Source of the DNA: Mantis religiosa
Lineage: Eukaryota; Arthropoda; Insecta; Mantodea; Mantidae
NCBI GenBank assembly: GCA_030765055.1
Contig: CM060947.1
Location: 224,741,625-224,805,624 of the forward strand
Length of the DNA stretch: 64,000 nt
Direction of reading: 5' to 3'
The notes beneath the pieces are model-generated. The model saw only the letters and a list, made by a program, of their open reading frames with translations. It was not told the origin of the DNA and did no database searches. Positions 12,560 to 22,142 of this stretch are shown piece after piece. The translations under genes were made by a program, and so were the position numbers. Numbering within the stretch: position 1 is the first letter of the stretch; every line of letters begins with the position of its first letter.

Positions 12560-13120
12560 TCTCTTAGGGTACAGCCGTGCTCCACCTTGCTCGAGTCTTC
12601 TATATTGCCATTGAACTAGCATGTTTACAACTTTCTTACTTATTAAGGATATATATGACTGAAATATCATGAACATTTTCAAAAATCACCTTTTCCTCTT
12701 TTTAGTCCATCCAATGGTGTAAGCCTTACTGAATCCAAAGAATGCTTACACAGCATCCCAAAGCCATTTTTAAATGCTGATACCTAAATTAAGGGATGCA
12801 ATTAATAAAGAATCGTAATGGATTTCAAAGAAACATTGTATATTTGTTACGAGACGAACAGCTGCAGTTGGTTTAGTTGTGTAACAAAAGGCACGGGAGA
12901 AATGGGGTTTTCTTAGCAAAAATTCTAAAGGAGTAACGCTTGACTCCGTTTGAAAAGGACATTTTTTGGACCCTTAATAATGGCATGATCGAGACTAATA
13001 ATCACAATGGACAAAACAGTCACAAAGTTGTTTAGGCTGAATAAAGGGATTCAAGAATTGAAACTGACACACACGCAGCTGTGGACAGTGAGGACAGGCA
13101 GTCCGCGGCTGGCGGCCGTT
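12560..13120. other. non-coding stretch
   Basis: Nothing recognised. Confidence 0.5.
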
Positions 13121-13123
13121 TAA

Positions 13124-14756
13124 GGGCCTGTATTATGATCTCTGGTTACTAGCGGAAGTTTGTTACCTTTCAGTTATCAATAACTATTGGTTAGGTTCAG
13201 TGCCTCGTATTACGAACTCTATTTACCTATAGGTTTATTACCCTATGCATTATGGTGGAATGTGAACGGTTGGCAATATTTTCCACTAGGATTTTACCTT
13301 GTTTGCAACGCTCTCTTGTGTTTAGAATGTGAATTAGCGCGAATACAAAACATATGTAGTAGCATCAGGCGTCTTGTTTTAACTTTTTATTAGCTGTTCT
13401 CTATATATTTTCGTGATATTTGCATTAATAGTTTATTCGTAATAAGATCTAGGATAGTTCGTTTACAGTTTAGATTTTTCCATAGCGTTATATTATTTTT
13501 CATAGCGTTAGGTCAGTGTTATAGGTTATATAGGTTGCGTTCGGTTAGTGTTATTATAGATTAGGTGAGATATATGGAGAATATATTAAATGCCTTGTTA
13601 ATTTATAAACACCAAGAGATTTGTAGTCAAAATATTTTAAAAATAAGGCCACATAACCTATTAATTCTAATAATAGTATTGCACAAATATAATTTGGCTA
13701 AAAGAATTTGGTTAGTAGTTTATCCTCATGAATAAATCACCTCTTCTTATATAAATTATCATTTCACAGAGGTATATGCAAAGAGGGAAGGTCCACAAAT
13801 TTCGAGTCATCCATGAATAAAAGCAAGGTTATAAAATATGCATTCTGGGACCAGTAACTAAGTACCTGATTTTTTTAAACATAGTATATTTGGCTAGTTA
13901 TGAAGCAATATGTATGCTTTTTCCTATAAGGAAACAGGCTACAGCACACTTATATTTCTCCTTGGCACTTCATAAACGCCACATTTCAGTTACAGCATTG
14001 TGTCCTTGATTGAAAAACGCAATTGAACAAATAAATGGCTTCATTTAAATACCACGGGATACGAGATGGGAAGGTTTTAACATTTCTTTACGCGTGCAAT
14101 TCGCAGCAAATATATTTATGTACTGCATTTGCACAATCTATAGTAGGTACGGCAAGAATCATAAGTAATACTTTAACTTGTATTGAGACAGCGCACACAG
14201 TGCATAAATCGCAATATAGTTAGCAAATGTTATTCTTTAAGGCACATCGTAGGACAAAACCATTATGATATTGTACATGTAATTAGCTACATTACATGTG
14301 TGAACAGCGTTTGCAATAACGGTTTGGATATCGATACAAATTGCATAACCTAAAAAATTTGTTTTATTCAACATGTCACTGACACCATGGGACACTAGAA
14401 ATTATCATTCCATAACCTATTACGTCAAGACAGCTAATTATCATATGTATATATGAAATTATCGTTCCACATTCTAAATCTTTTAGCTCTTCTTTTATTA
14501 AATAAATACTGTGCCAACATTTCATCCTCAGAATCGCTGTCAACATTCAATCTGGCCTGGAGGTACGCCATTTTCTTTTTTGTGTATGAGGGTAAACTCC
14601 GAGTTATGTCACTAACCGCTACTCGAGGTGAGGGTTAGTTAACTCCAGAAATAACTCTCAGTTAGCCCTTAACCGAAGGTCGTAATACGGACCACTGCGT
14701 GTAACTCCAAGTTAACTGTTAACCAACACCTTAACCGGAGATCGTAATACAGGCCC
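13124..14756. mobile_element. PIF/Harbinger-type DNA transposon, non-autonomous, 1633 bp
   Basis: Both ends carry the terminal inverted repeat GGGCCTGTATTAYGATCTC followed by YGGTTA; the first 25 bases match at 23. The element is flanked on both sides by TAA (13121-13123 and 14757-14759), the 3-bp TWA target duplication that PIF/Harbinger elements make. Second, inward copies of the same terminal motif occur at each end: GTGCCTCGTATTACGAACTC at 13200-13219, and on the minus strand GGTCCGTATTACGACCTTCG ending at 14693. The interior is AT-rich and lacks any DDE transposase, so it could only move with help from a relative. It keeps a short minus-strand coding remnant at 14434-14571. Confidence 0.88.
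14434..14571 (-). pseudogene. N-terminal remnant of a Harbinger-type protein, 45 codons
   Basis: A minus-strand ATG at 14571 opens a 45-codon frame ending in TAG at 14434-14436. It starts MAYLQARLNVDSDSEDEM and continues LAQYLFNKRRAKRFRMWN: an acidic patch followed by a basic patch. This resembles the N-terminal segment that precedes the DDE domain in HARBI1-like transposases (family knowledge, from memory). It sits just inside the right end, where the transposase 5' end would be expected for a gene pointing leftward. The rest of the gene is absent or unrecognisable. Confidence 0.55.
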
Positions 14757-14759
14757 TAA

Positions 14760-15580
14760 GACGGTGATCTGGTTCTGTCTTGAGTAAGGCAGACCAGAAG
14801 GGATGAGAAAAGATACCTGTCGGTTCATACGTAACGACTTAAGTGTTATCGTGTACTAAGCAGTCAACATACAGTAACTCTGATCAGTGAAATATTGATA
14901 ACATTGGTAGACAACTTCAAGTTTGATGTGACAGAAAATGAAGCAGTCATTAAACTAGTTTGAAACTTGCATTCCAGTGTCATTAGAACCATCCATACTC
15001 ATACATTGCCACGCATACCTTGAGAGTACCTCATTGCTCTACCCTGCGCCACCATCCGTTTTATCGCTTCAATGCTCTAATCTAGTTTGAAAGTTACTTG
15101 AATGCTAGTGTTAGATATGACTTCCTATTCTTTATCCTTGTTTTCTGGCTATTGAAAATTTCAGCATTTTTCATAATTTAAAATACTCTTTGGGCCACAG
15201 TTTTAGTGTTAGGCAAATGAAGCTTGCTACTCAGGTTCATAGAGACACAGTGAATAGAAATTGCTATGGGGTTTATTGTGAGATGCATTAAGCACACCTT
15301 TTTATTTCAAAACACACAAAAAATCAAATTTTGGGCAAAAAAGCCTTATTCACAGCTTTAAAAATTCCTGGAGCCTTAAGTTATTGAGCAACAGAGAAAC
15401 CTATGGCAAATTCAAAAAATGATGTGTTAGGATCCTGTTGTTAAAATATTAGACCACAATTTAAGTTATTCTGTCGCAAGGAGATTTCTTAGGTGACATA
15501 ATAAAAAATAAATTAACTTTAACATATTTTACAAACTATCAAAATGAAACTGACAAAATTTCGGCTGTATCATATTTGTG
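14760..15580. other. AT-rich non-coding stretch
   Basis: Nothing recognised between the Harbinger-type element and the repeat that hosts the large LINE. Confidence 0.5.
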
Positions 15581-15665
15581 GAAATTAATTGTTTTTTTTT
15601 CACACTGGCCATTAGGCTAAAGTATGGAAAGATAGAGTCAGACTGAAAAATTCAATGCCATAGCC

Positions 15666-15671
<6 letters not shown>

Positions 15672-15698
<27 letters not shown>
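15672..15698 (-). repeat. LINE poly(A) tail (T run on the plus strand)
   Basis: About 27 T on the plus strand, directly after the target duplication and directly before the LINE 3' UTR ending 'ccgaaggcc'. It marks target-primed reverse transcription from the minus-strand transcript. Confidence 0.9.
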
Positions 15699-15780
15699 GG
15701 CCTTCGGTAAAATCCCATATGGCCATCGTGGGGAAAAATTAGAAAAATAATGTAAGGAAAATTAAGAGGATGGGAGGAGA

Positions 15781-18700
15781 CTAGATCTGTAGATCACTTT
15801 CTTTAAGAAATTGTAGAAGAGCTTGGTATACAGGTTTGTTCACCAACGTCAGTATCTCGTAAAGATAATAGTTCATATCTCTCGTCCAGCGGGGAGATGA
15901 GAGTCTCTGCAGCACACTCTGCGCATCGGTTAAGATCAGCAGTTTGGGGAAGCCCTGAGAAATCCCATATTGCAAAGCGTCACGAATGGCCAGAACCTCC
16001 GCAGTGTAGCTGGAAGCCTCCATAGGTAGGCGGTATCGAGCCAGGGCATTAGTAGAAGGACAGACGTATGCATAACCTATTCCATCAGCAGATTTAGAAC
16101 CGTCGGTGTAAATAGTGGTGAAATCTGACCATGTAACCTGCAAGAAATGAGAGAGGGCGACGTTCACGTCAGGGCTCCGAATGATGTGATCAGGAAGATA
16201 ATGCACCGAAACATTCAAGAAGTGTAAGTCATATGGATATTGAAACCCCGGAAGAGAGGGACTTTTCAAAATTAAGGGAAAAGCGTGGTATAGATACCGA
16301 AACCCCAGTAAGAGTAAGGGCAATCGTCGTACAGCTGGAAAATCCACGTTGAGATAATTAGCAGCAAGATAGTGCAACGACCGCAATACTGGGTGGGCGT
16401 CGACGGAGAAAACTCGCAATAGAAAGCGCCGGGTTAAGAGCTGTCGACGGATCTCCAATGGTGGTTCTGAGGCCTCAACCAAAAGTGCATTCGTCGGTGT
16501 AGAAAGCATAGCACCCAGGCAAAATCTAAGAGCACGGTACTGAGCAATATCCAACTTGCGCAAGACCGATGTGGAAGCAGAGCCAAAGAGGATACAGCCA
16601 TAGTCCAGCACCGACCGAATTAGGGAACGATATAGCAGAAGTAATATGGAAGCGTCCCCGCCCCACCATGAATGAGCGATACTACGTAGAACATTAAGAG
16701 TTGCACCAATTTTGGAGATGAGATGCTGGATGTGACGACTCCATGAAAGGAGACTATCCAAATAGATACCCAAAAATTTTGCGGAAGATGTAAGGGTAAA
16801 AGTAAAAAGTCCCAAGCGGATAACGCCATCAGGAAATGTCCGTCGTTTCCTAGTAAATACTACGACTGTAGACTTGGAAGGTGAAAGATGTAATCCGTGT
16901 ACAGAGGCCCAGTTTGATAAATCGGTGGCTGCATCACTAAGCCACAGACGAGTAATCCAAAAACTAGAGGACCGAGCGTACAAACAGATATCATCGGCGT
17001 ACTGGAGAACTCGAATGTGAGGACTAAATAGAGAGTCTAAATCCGACGTATAAAGCGCATAAAGAAGAGGAGTCAAAATCGCTCCCTGGGGCAATCCTCG
17101 AACTACTATTCTAGGGCCGAAGAAGGAGTTATCAGGAGAACGGATATAGATGAGGCGATGTCAGAGAAGATTGTAAATGCCAGAGCAGTACCGAGGAGGA
17201 GGACCCAGTGCTTGCAGCTTGCCAAGCAAAACAGGCAGTAAAACACTGTCGTAGGCGCCGGAAATGTCCAAAAATATGGCTGTCAGATATCCTTGTTCCA
17301 AATAGGTACGCTCGATGTCAGTAGTCAGGATGCTGAGGCTATCCAAAGTACTCCGGGTTTTGCGGAAACCATACTGGGACATGGGTAATAATCTCCGGGA
17401 TTCCAGCCACCATTCAAGTCGTTGTTTAAGCAAGCGTTCAAAGGTCTTGGCGATACAGGAAGACAAAGCGATCGGGCGATAAGAGGTACCAAAGCTAGGG
17501 TCCTTCCCTGGCTTCAAGATAGGTACAATGATCTGTGTAGTCCAACTCTCGGGGAAGACGCCGGAGGCCCAAAGGTCGTAGAATAGTTCCAAAAGGATCA
17601 TCTTCGCACGAGGAGGAAGGTGGGTGAGCATGCTATAGGATATCTGATCATAACCCGGAGCTGAATTCGACGACGACTTCAGCACACTTTGGAGTTCAGA
17701 CATGGAAAATGCTGACATCAAAGCGTGGTGTGAGTCCCCGGAAGAAGAGAGACCAGTAAGTGCTGGTGGTGATGTCACGGATGGCGGAGCAATGTGATCT
17801 GCAAACTCAGCGATCAAATCCCTCAGAGGGCGGGTAGGAACTGGCTTCTTCCTCAATTTGTTAATAAACCCCCAAATCTCAGAAAGTGGGGTGGTGTTAG
17901 AGAGTTTGGCACAAAAGGTCTTCCAGTACTCCTTTTTGCACTGTCGTAAAAAACGTTTGGCCTCCGCTGCGGCCCGTTTATAGGCCAGAAAATTGTCCCA
18001 TGTAGAGTTGTGCCGGTAGGTACTGAGCGCCAATTTCCTCTTCGCAACATAACGACTGCATTCTGCATTCCACCAAGGAGAGGGTACACCACGGAACGTA
18101 AGAACTGGTCGTTTCTCTGGGATGGAAAGCAAAGCCGCACTATTGATACACTGTAGAAAGGTATCGTAACGTTCCAATGGAGGACGATATTTGGGAATCT
18201 CAGAAACAGTGGCTTCGATAATACGTTCGTACTTGACCCAATTGGCATGCCGTAAGTTCCATCTGGTCGAAGGCCGGTGGGCCACAGAAACGTGCGGAAG
18301 AATAGTCAAAATCTCCAGCGGGAAATGATCGGAGCCCATTGTAAAGGGTAGAACCCTCCATTGGTGTTCAGAAGATAGGGAAGGGGAGCAGAGCGTCAAG
18401 TCAATCGCTGACGGTCGGTGTCCGGGCCGAGTGAGCAGGGTGGAAGACCCATCGTTGAGAAGAATCAAACTAGAGTCCTCGATGAAGTCCAAGAGCGTTC
18501 TGCCAGCAGCTTCGGTCAGGTCACAACCCCATGTGGTATTATGAGCATTAAAATCACCGCCGAGTAATATGGGGGATGGTAATTGGCACAGGAAATGATA
18601 CCATTCTCGACTGGTGATGATTATTCTAGGGGAACAGTACAAAGAAACAACTGTGACCTCTCGTTGACAAAGCAGAGTCCTCACCACCACGGCTTCAAAA

Positions 18701-18978
18701 GAATGCATTTGGCTGTGGTCTATCTGAATGGTGTAATGTGGAATAGTAGAGTGCACCAGAATTGCAACTCCTCCCCATCCGTCCGTCCTATCCTTGGAGT
18801 AGAGGCAGAAAGAAGGTATGCGAAGAGACGTATTTGGGGTCAACCAAGTTTCAGACAGCAGGGCGATGGAGACGTGGCGTACAAAGAGCTCTTGCACAAG
18901 AGAGTCATAATTAGCTCGTAGAGAACGACAATTCCATTGCAACAAAGTTGAAGCCATGCTGTAATGTTGGGTTGCCAT
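15781..18978 (-). pseudogene. LINE ORF2: endonuclease, reverse transcriptase, RNase H
   Basis: Multi-domain enzyme of target-primed retrotransposition. I choose the ATG at 18978, eight bases after the ORF1 stop; a second Met is at 18957. Motifs in order: APE-type endonuclease LLQWNCRSL (about residue 12), LLSETWLTP, GGDFNAHNTTWG, SAIDLTLCS and GSDHFPLE (residues 1-230); RT NSAPGYDQISYSML, YRPIALSSCIAKTFERLL, YGFRKTRSTLDSL, AIFLDISGAYDSV, GLPQGAILTPLLYALY, YADDICLYA and FLGIYLDS (about residues 420-730); RNase H TIYTDGSKS, YTAEVLAIRDAL and LTDAQSVLQRL (about residues 925-1010). The frame has one in-frame TGA at 17161-17163 (codon 606, between RT motifs A and B); the same frame then runs on to 15781. 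The protein stops shortly after the third RNase H acidic residue, so the usual last block (SH.GI.GNE.AD) is missing. All catalytic RT and endonuclease residues seem kept. Confidence 0.93.
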
Positions 18979-18985
18979 CGTTGGC

Positions 18986-20627
18986 TTATGAGTTTTGTAA
19001 TAAACTGGTAAGGAAGTCGCGGAGAAGTTCAAGTTGAACAGGGGCCGTAGAGGAAGGAGAGAAAGCAGATAATACAGGAACTATGAGCTGCAGTAGTTGC
19101 TCCACAAGCTGCAAACTAGTGGGAGCAGACGGCGATGAAGGACCCGCCCAAGATGGCGGATAAGGATTATGAGTTATTGGAGATACAGGTACTCGTTGTG
19201 GAATATACAGAGTGGAATGAACTGTGGGAAAATGCGGAACTCGGTCCGGGGGAGGTCGTGTTGACAAACAGGTACCGAAACAGCGGGTGAAGTAGGAGTG
19301 GCGAGGGTAACGGCCGGTTGGACTCCTGGTTAAGGTGCTGGTCGGGGAGTGTAGGAAGGCGGCGGAAGAGTACTGGCTGACTTTGTAGGAGATATTCCTC
19401 CAGGGAGGGGAGGGAAAGACCGTGTATCTGTCATCGAGAGGGCTCCATTAATGGCCTGTGTGTAAGTTGGACGATATGGCTGAGGCGAGCAAGGGGCATC
19501 TACTCGAGAAGCTGCCACCCGTGCCTCCCGGTATTGACGGTATGCTGGGAATTTTCTGTCTGTTGCCAGGTGAGCTCCCTGACAGTGAATGCAGCAAGGA
19601 CCTGAAGTAGAGGTGCAGTCTTCTGAGAAATGGGGTCCAGCACATTTACCGCATCTAGCCGCACTCCGACACTGATGCGAGCGATGGCCGAAGCGTAAAC
19701 ACTTAGTGCAGATGTAGACTGGAGGATCTCGAGGTTCCACCGGGCATCGCGTTCCAAAGATGACTACATGAGTCGGCAACATTTGAGAGCGGAAGGTAAT
19801 GTTACACACAGGAATGGGGATCCGTACTGCAGGGTCGCTAGTGGGTCGAGAAAAACGCTGGACAGAAATAACAGGGTAGGCACTCTCTAGAAACTCAGCA
19901 ATTTCTTCTTCTGAGAGACTGGTGTCCACGTTGCAAATAACACCCTGTTTGTGTATCAGAAAATTGGGGATGTAAACTTCCAAAGATGTTCCTGTAAATG
20001 CCGGTGACTTTACTATAGTGTTAGCGGCCTATGCCGATGCTGCCTCAATTTTCAGTCGGTTTTTTCCTGCTGAGGTAATATGCACAATTGCACGTCGGAT
20101 TGTCGGGTTGTGACGAAATAGCAGTTTACCCACACTCATGGGGTGTAGCTTGCCCACATTCTTATCCAAACTTTCAATAAACACATAAAAAGGTCCGGGA
20201 TCTGCGTTGCTATAACGATTGGAATGGCTACGTGGTGTAGAGACGCCAGTGTAGAGGGTGTTGTTGTAGGACGCGACGTGGAAGGAGGAGATAGTGTAGA
20301 AGGCCTCGTCGTCGAAGACTGAAGAGGGCCGACGTCCGAGGTGTCTACTGGCAAGTTCCCATTTGGTACACAATCACTCGAGTCAAAATCCATGTTGGAG
20401 TCTAATGGAGCAACGGATTCTCCTGAAGTCAGCTGCCGCTTAGAAGCACGTCCGTCATTTTCACTAGTAGCAGAAGTCGTAGGACGGAGTGTAGTTTGGA
20501 CTGGTTCACAGTGAAGAGTCGGTAGAGATTGCTGCAGAGAAGTAGAAGCAGAAAGTTGTTCTTTTTGCTGGTAACATGTCTGCATTGCGGAGTAGATTAG
20601 CTGCCCCGTATCAGGGGGGTCAGCCAT
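18986..20627 (-). pseudogene. LINE ORF1: gag-like zinc-knuckle protein, broken
   Basis: RNA-binding partner of ORF2. Starts MADPPDTGQLIYSAMQ at 20627 with a Ser/Thr/Pro-rich N-terminal part (TTRPSTLSPPSTSRPTTTPS). A frameshift near 20200-20250 moves it to the frame reading PFYVFIESLDKNVGKLHPMS, the start of the structured gag domain. A TAG at 20029-20031 interrupts that frame, which then continues to the knuckles: CTKCLRFGHRSHQC (CX2CX4HX4C), CGKCAGPHFSEDC (CX2CX3HX4C), and CIHCQGAHLATDRKF, where the expected last Cys is Phe. A second frameshift lies between 19267 and 19330, after which the frame ends LRDFLTSLLQNS with TAA at 18986-18988. Two frameshifts, one stop and a lost Cys make it non-functional. 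Confidence 0.9.
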
Positions 20628-21034
20628 AGTACACTAAATTTTAACACTTCACGAATAGAAAGTACGCACGTGAAAACACAAAGAAATTTGATGTAGAATT
20701 AGGCCGGCAATGTGCCCCGTTCTACTAACGCCGCCTCGCGCGCCGGAAAGGTATACAAGTCGTCACGGTGTTGCGATGTTACCTGCTCCGCTGTCAGACA
20801 GCAACTGTTTAGCCGGGATTTGAACCACAGATCTTCTGGTTGCCGTCCATCCGCTCTAACCCTTGAGCTACTATGGCCAACGTGCCAACATGACATTAAA
20901 TTCTACAACCCGCTAAACCACTTAGGAGTTCTCTTAAACACATGATACAAACACCTTAATGGCGACTTACAAGAAGATCCGTGGTTCAAATCCCGGCTAT
21001 GGCATTGAATTTTTCAGTCGGACTTTATGTTTTC

Positions 21035-21595
21035 ATATATCATATTTGTACTAAGTTACATCTGTGATATAAATCTTAAAAAGCTAGCGTTATTAGCTCA
21101 GGATATCAAATTTTCTGTCACATTTATCCTTAAACCTACTTTAAAGAGGGATTATCCGTCATTTGTCTTTAGCCACGAATCCCACCTCATTCGTTACAAG
21201 TAATGTAAGTTTTACTGTATATATTGAGAGCAAGTAGGATAGTCAAATATTTCGTCATCCATAAAAAATACGTTGTAAGCAAGGCAGCCTTTATTGGGTA
21301 TTTTTTCCAATCTCATTTAGTATTTTTATCGTTTCGAACCGATGACCATCTACATTTCCTTAAGCTGGTTAAATGGAACAGATGCATTTAAATTTTTGTA
21401 ACAACCCGTAAATTATATATTTGCTAGCAATGCTTCAATCAGGATATTACTGTGTAAATTCAACCTGACACTCCATGCATCACTTTGTGGAACAAATGTT
21501 AATAGAATCACATGCTGCTGTGTAGTACACGGAGTGGACTGCTTCACAAAATATCATTCCCGTACTCACAAGACTAAACAACGTCAAAGTTGTTG
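21035..21595. other. AT-rich non-coding stretch
   Basis: Nothing recognised. Confidence 0.5.
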
Positions 21596-21599
21596 TTTC

Positions 21600-21795
21600 G
21601 GGAGGCTCAATTGATCAGGCGGTGGCCTACTGACCCCAAGGTCACGGGTTCATCCCGGCCCACACTGATGGTTTTAAGTACGCTTAACGACATCTAAGTG
21701 TCAGATTTATTGCCATGCGAAATTCTGTCACATCGGCAGTGCTGATATGATTGTGGCAATTCACATCGCCGGTAAACATCAAAACATCTTAACAA
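21600..21795 (+). mobile_element. SINE family E (tRNA-derived)
   Basis: Head 'cgggaggctcaattgatcag' followed by 'gcggtggcctactgacccca' and B box GGGTTCATCCC, then a tRNA-unrelated body with 'agtacgcttaacgacatc' and 'ctgtcacatcggcagtgctg'. No A tail is obvious and the 3' limit is approximate. Only copy seen in the window. Confidence 0.6.
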
Positions 21796-21985
21796 CGTTA
21801 ACACTGTGTGCTAGTGTCATTACCCTCTACAGCTGGACTATCAAAAAAAAGAATCCAATACTTCCCATAGGGCAGACCCGCTGACCACCAGTTGTGTCAT
21901 TCAAGATATATCTAGTAGTTGGGAGGTAAGCTTAAAATTTATTTATTACATTCAGGACACGTAAGTCCATTATTGCATTGTCCAT

Positions 21986-22142
21986 CGTTGGATAAGGTTT
22001 TTCCGGGGGTTTTCCTTATCCTGAGAGACAAATGTCGGGTAACTCTAAGCTCCATGAACCCCGGACTCATTTGTGCATCATTTCACCCATTTCATTCACA
22101 GTCCGATATGCCTTAACTTTGGAGGACGTAAATTACATAATT
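21986..22142 (+). mobile_element. SINE family C, 3' part
   Basis: Starts at 'ggataaggtttttccggggg' and runs through 'gacaaatgtcgggtaactct', 'aagctccatgaaccc', 'atcatttcacccatttcatt' and 'ggaggacgtaaatta', all shared with the copies at 24429, 29295 and 54641. The tRNA-like head is missing, as in a 5'-truncated insertion. Confidence 0.8.

Larger units (their letters stand above)
15672..20809 (-). mobile_element. near full-length I/R1-group LINE, about 5.14 kb
   Basis: A complete-looking non-LTR retrotransposon in minus orientation: 5' UTR (about 20628-20809), ORF1, ORF2, about 108 bases of 3' UTR and an A tail (the T run from 15672 to about 15698). An 11-base target duplication TAGCCGGGATT flanks it (15661-15671 and 20810-20820; the poly-T makes one base ambiguous). 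The domain order endonuclease-RT-RNase H places it in the I/R1/LOA group of LINEs rather than Jockey, which lacks RNase H; the exact clade needs a tree. Both ORFs are damaged. The target is the T-arm of a tRNA-like repeat. Its 5' completeness is inferred from the target duplication. Confidence 0.93.
15581..21030. repeat. tRNA-like 320-bp repeat with inverted arm, split by a LINE
   Basis: The two flanks of the large LINE are one repeat unit: 15581-15671 ('ggaaattaattg', then 'actgaaaaattcaatgccat', 'agccgggatt') continues at 20821 with 'tgaaccacagatcttct' and runs to 'ttaatggcgactta' at about 20970. This is the same unit as the array at 60337-61399. It is followed at once, from about 20972, by an inverted copy of its own tRNA-like part ('agaagatccgtggttcaaat', 'cccggctatggcattgaatt') to about 21027. 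Removing the LINE leaves an arm pair of about 48 bases that is almost perfect. The B box on the minus strand (GGTTCAAATCC) is intact. Confidence 0.85.

Noticed and set aside
18583..18921. 112-codon plus-strand frame inside the LINE
   Set aside because: It is the opposite-strand shadow of the endonuclease domain in ORF2.
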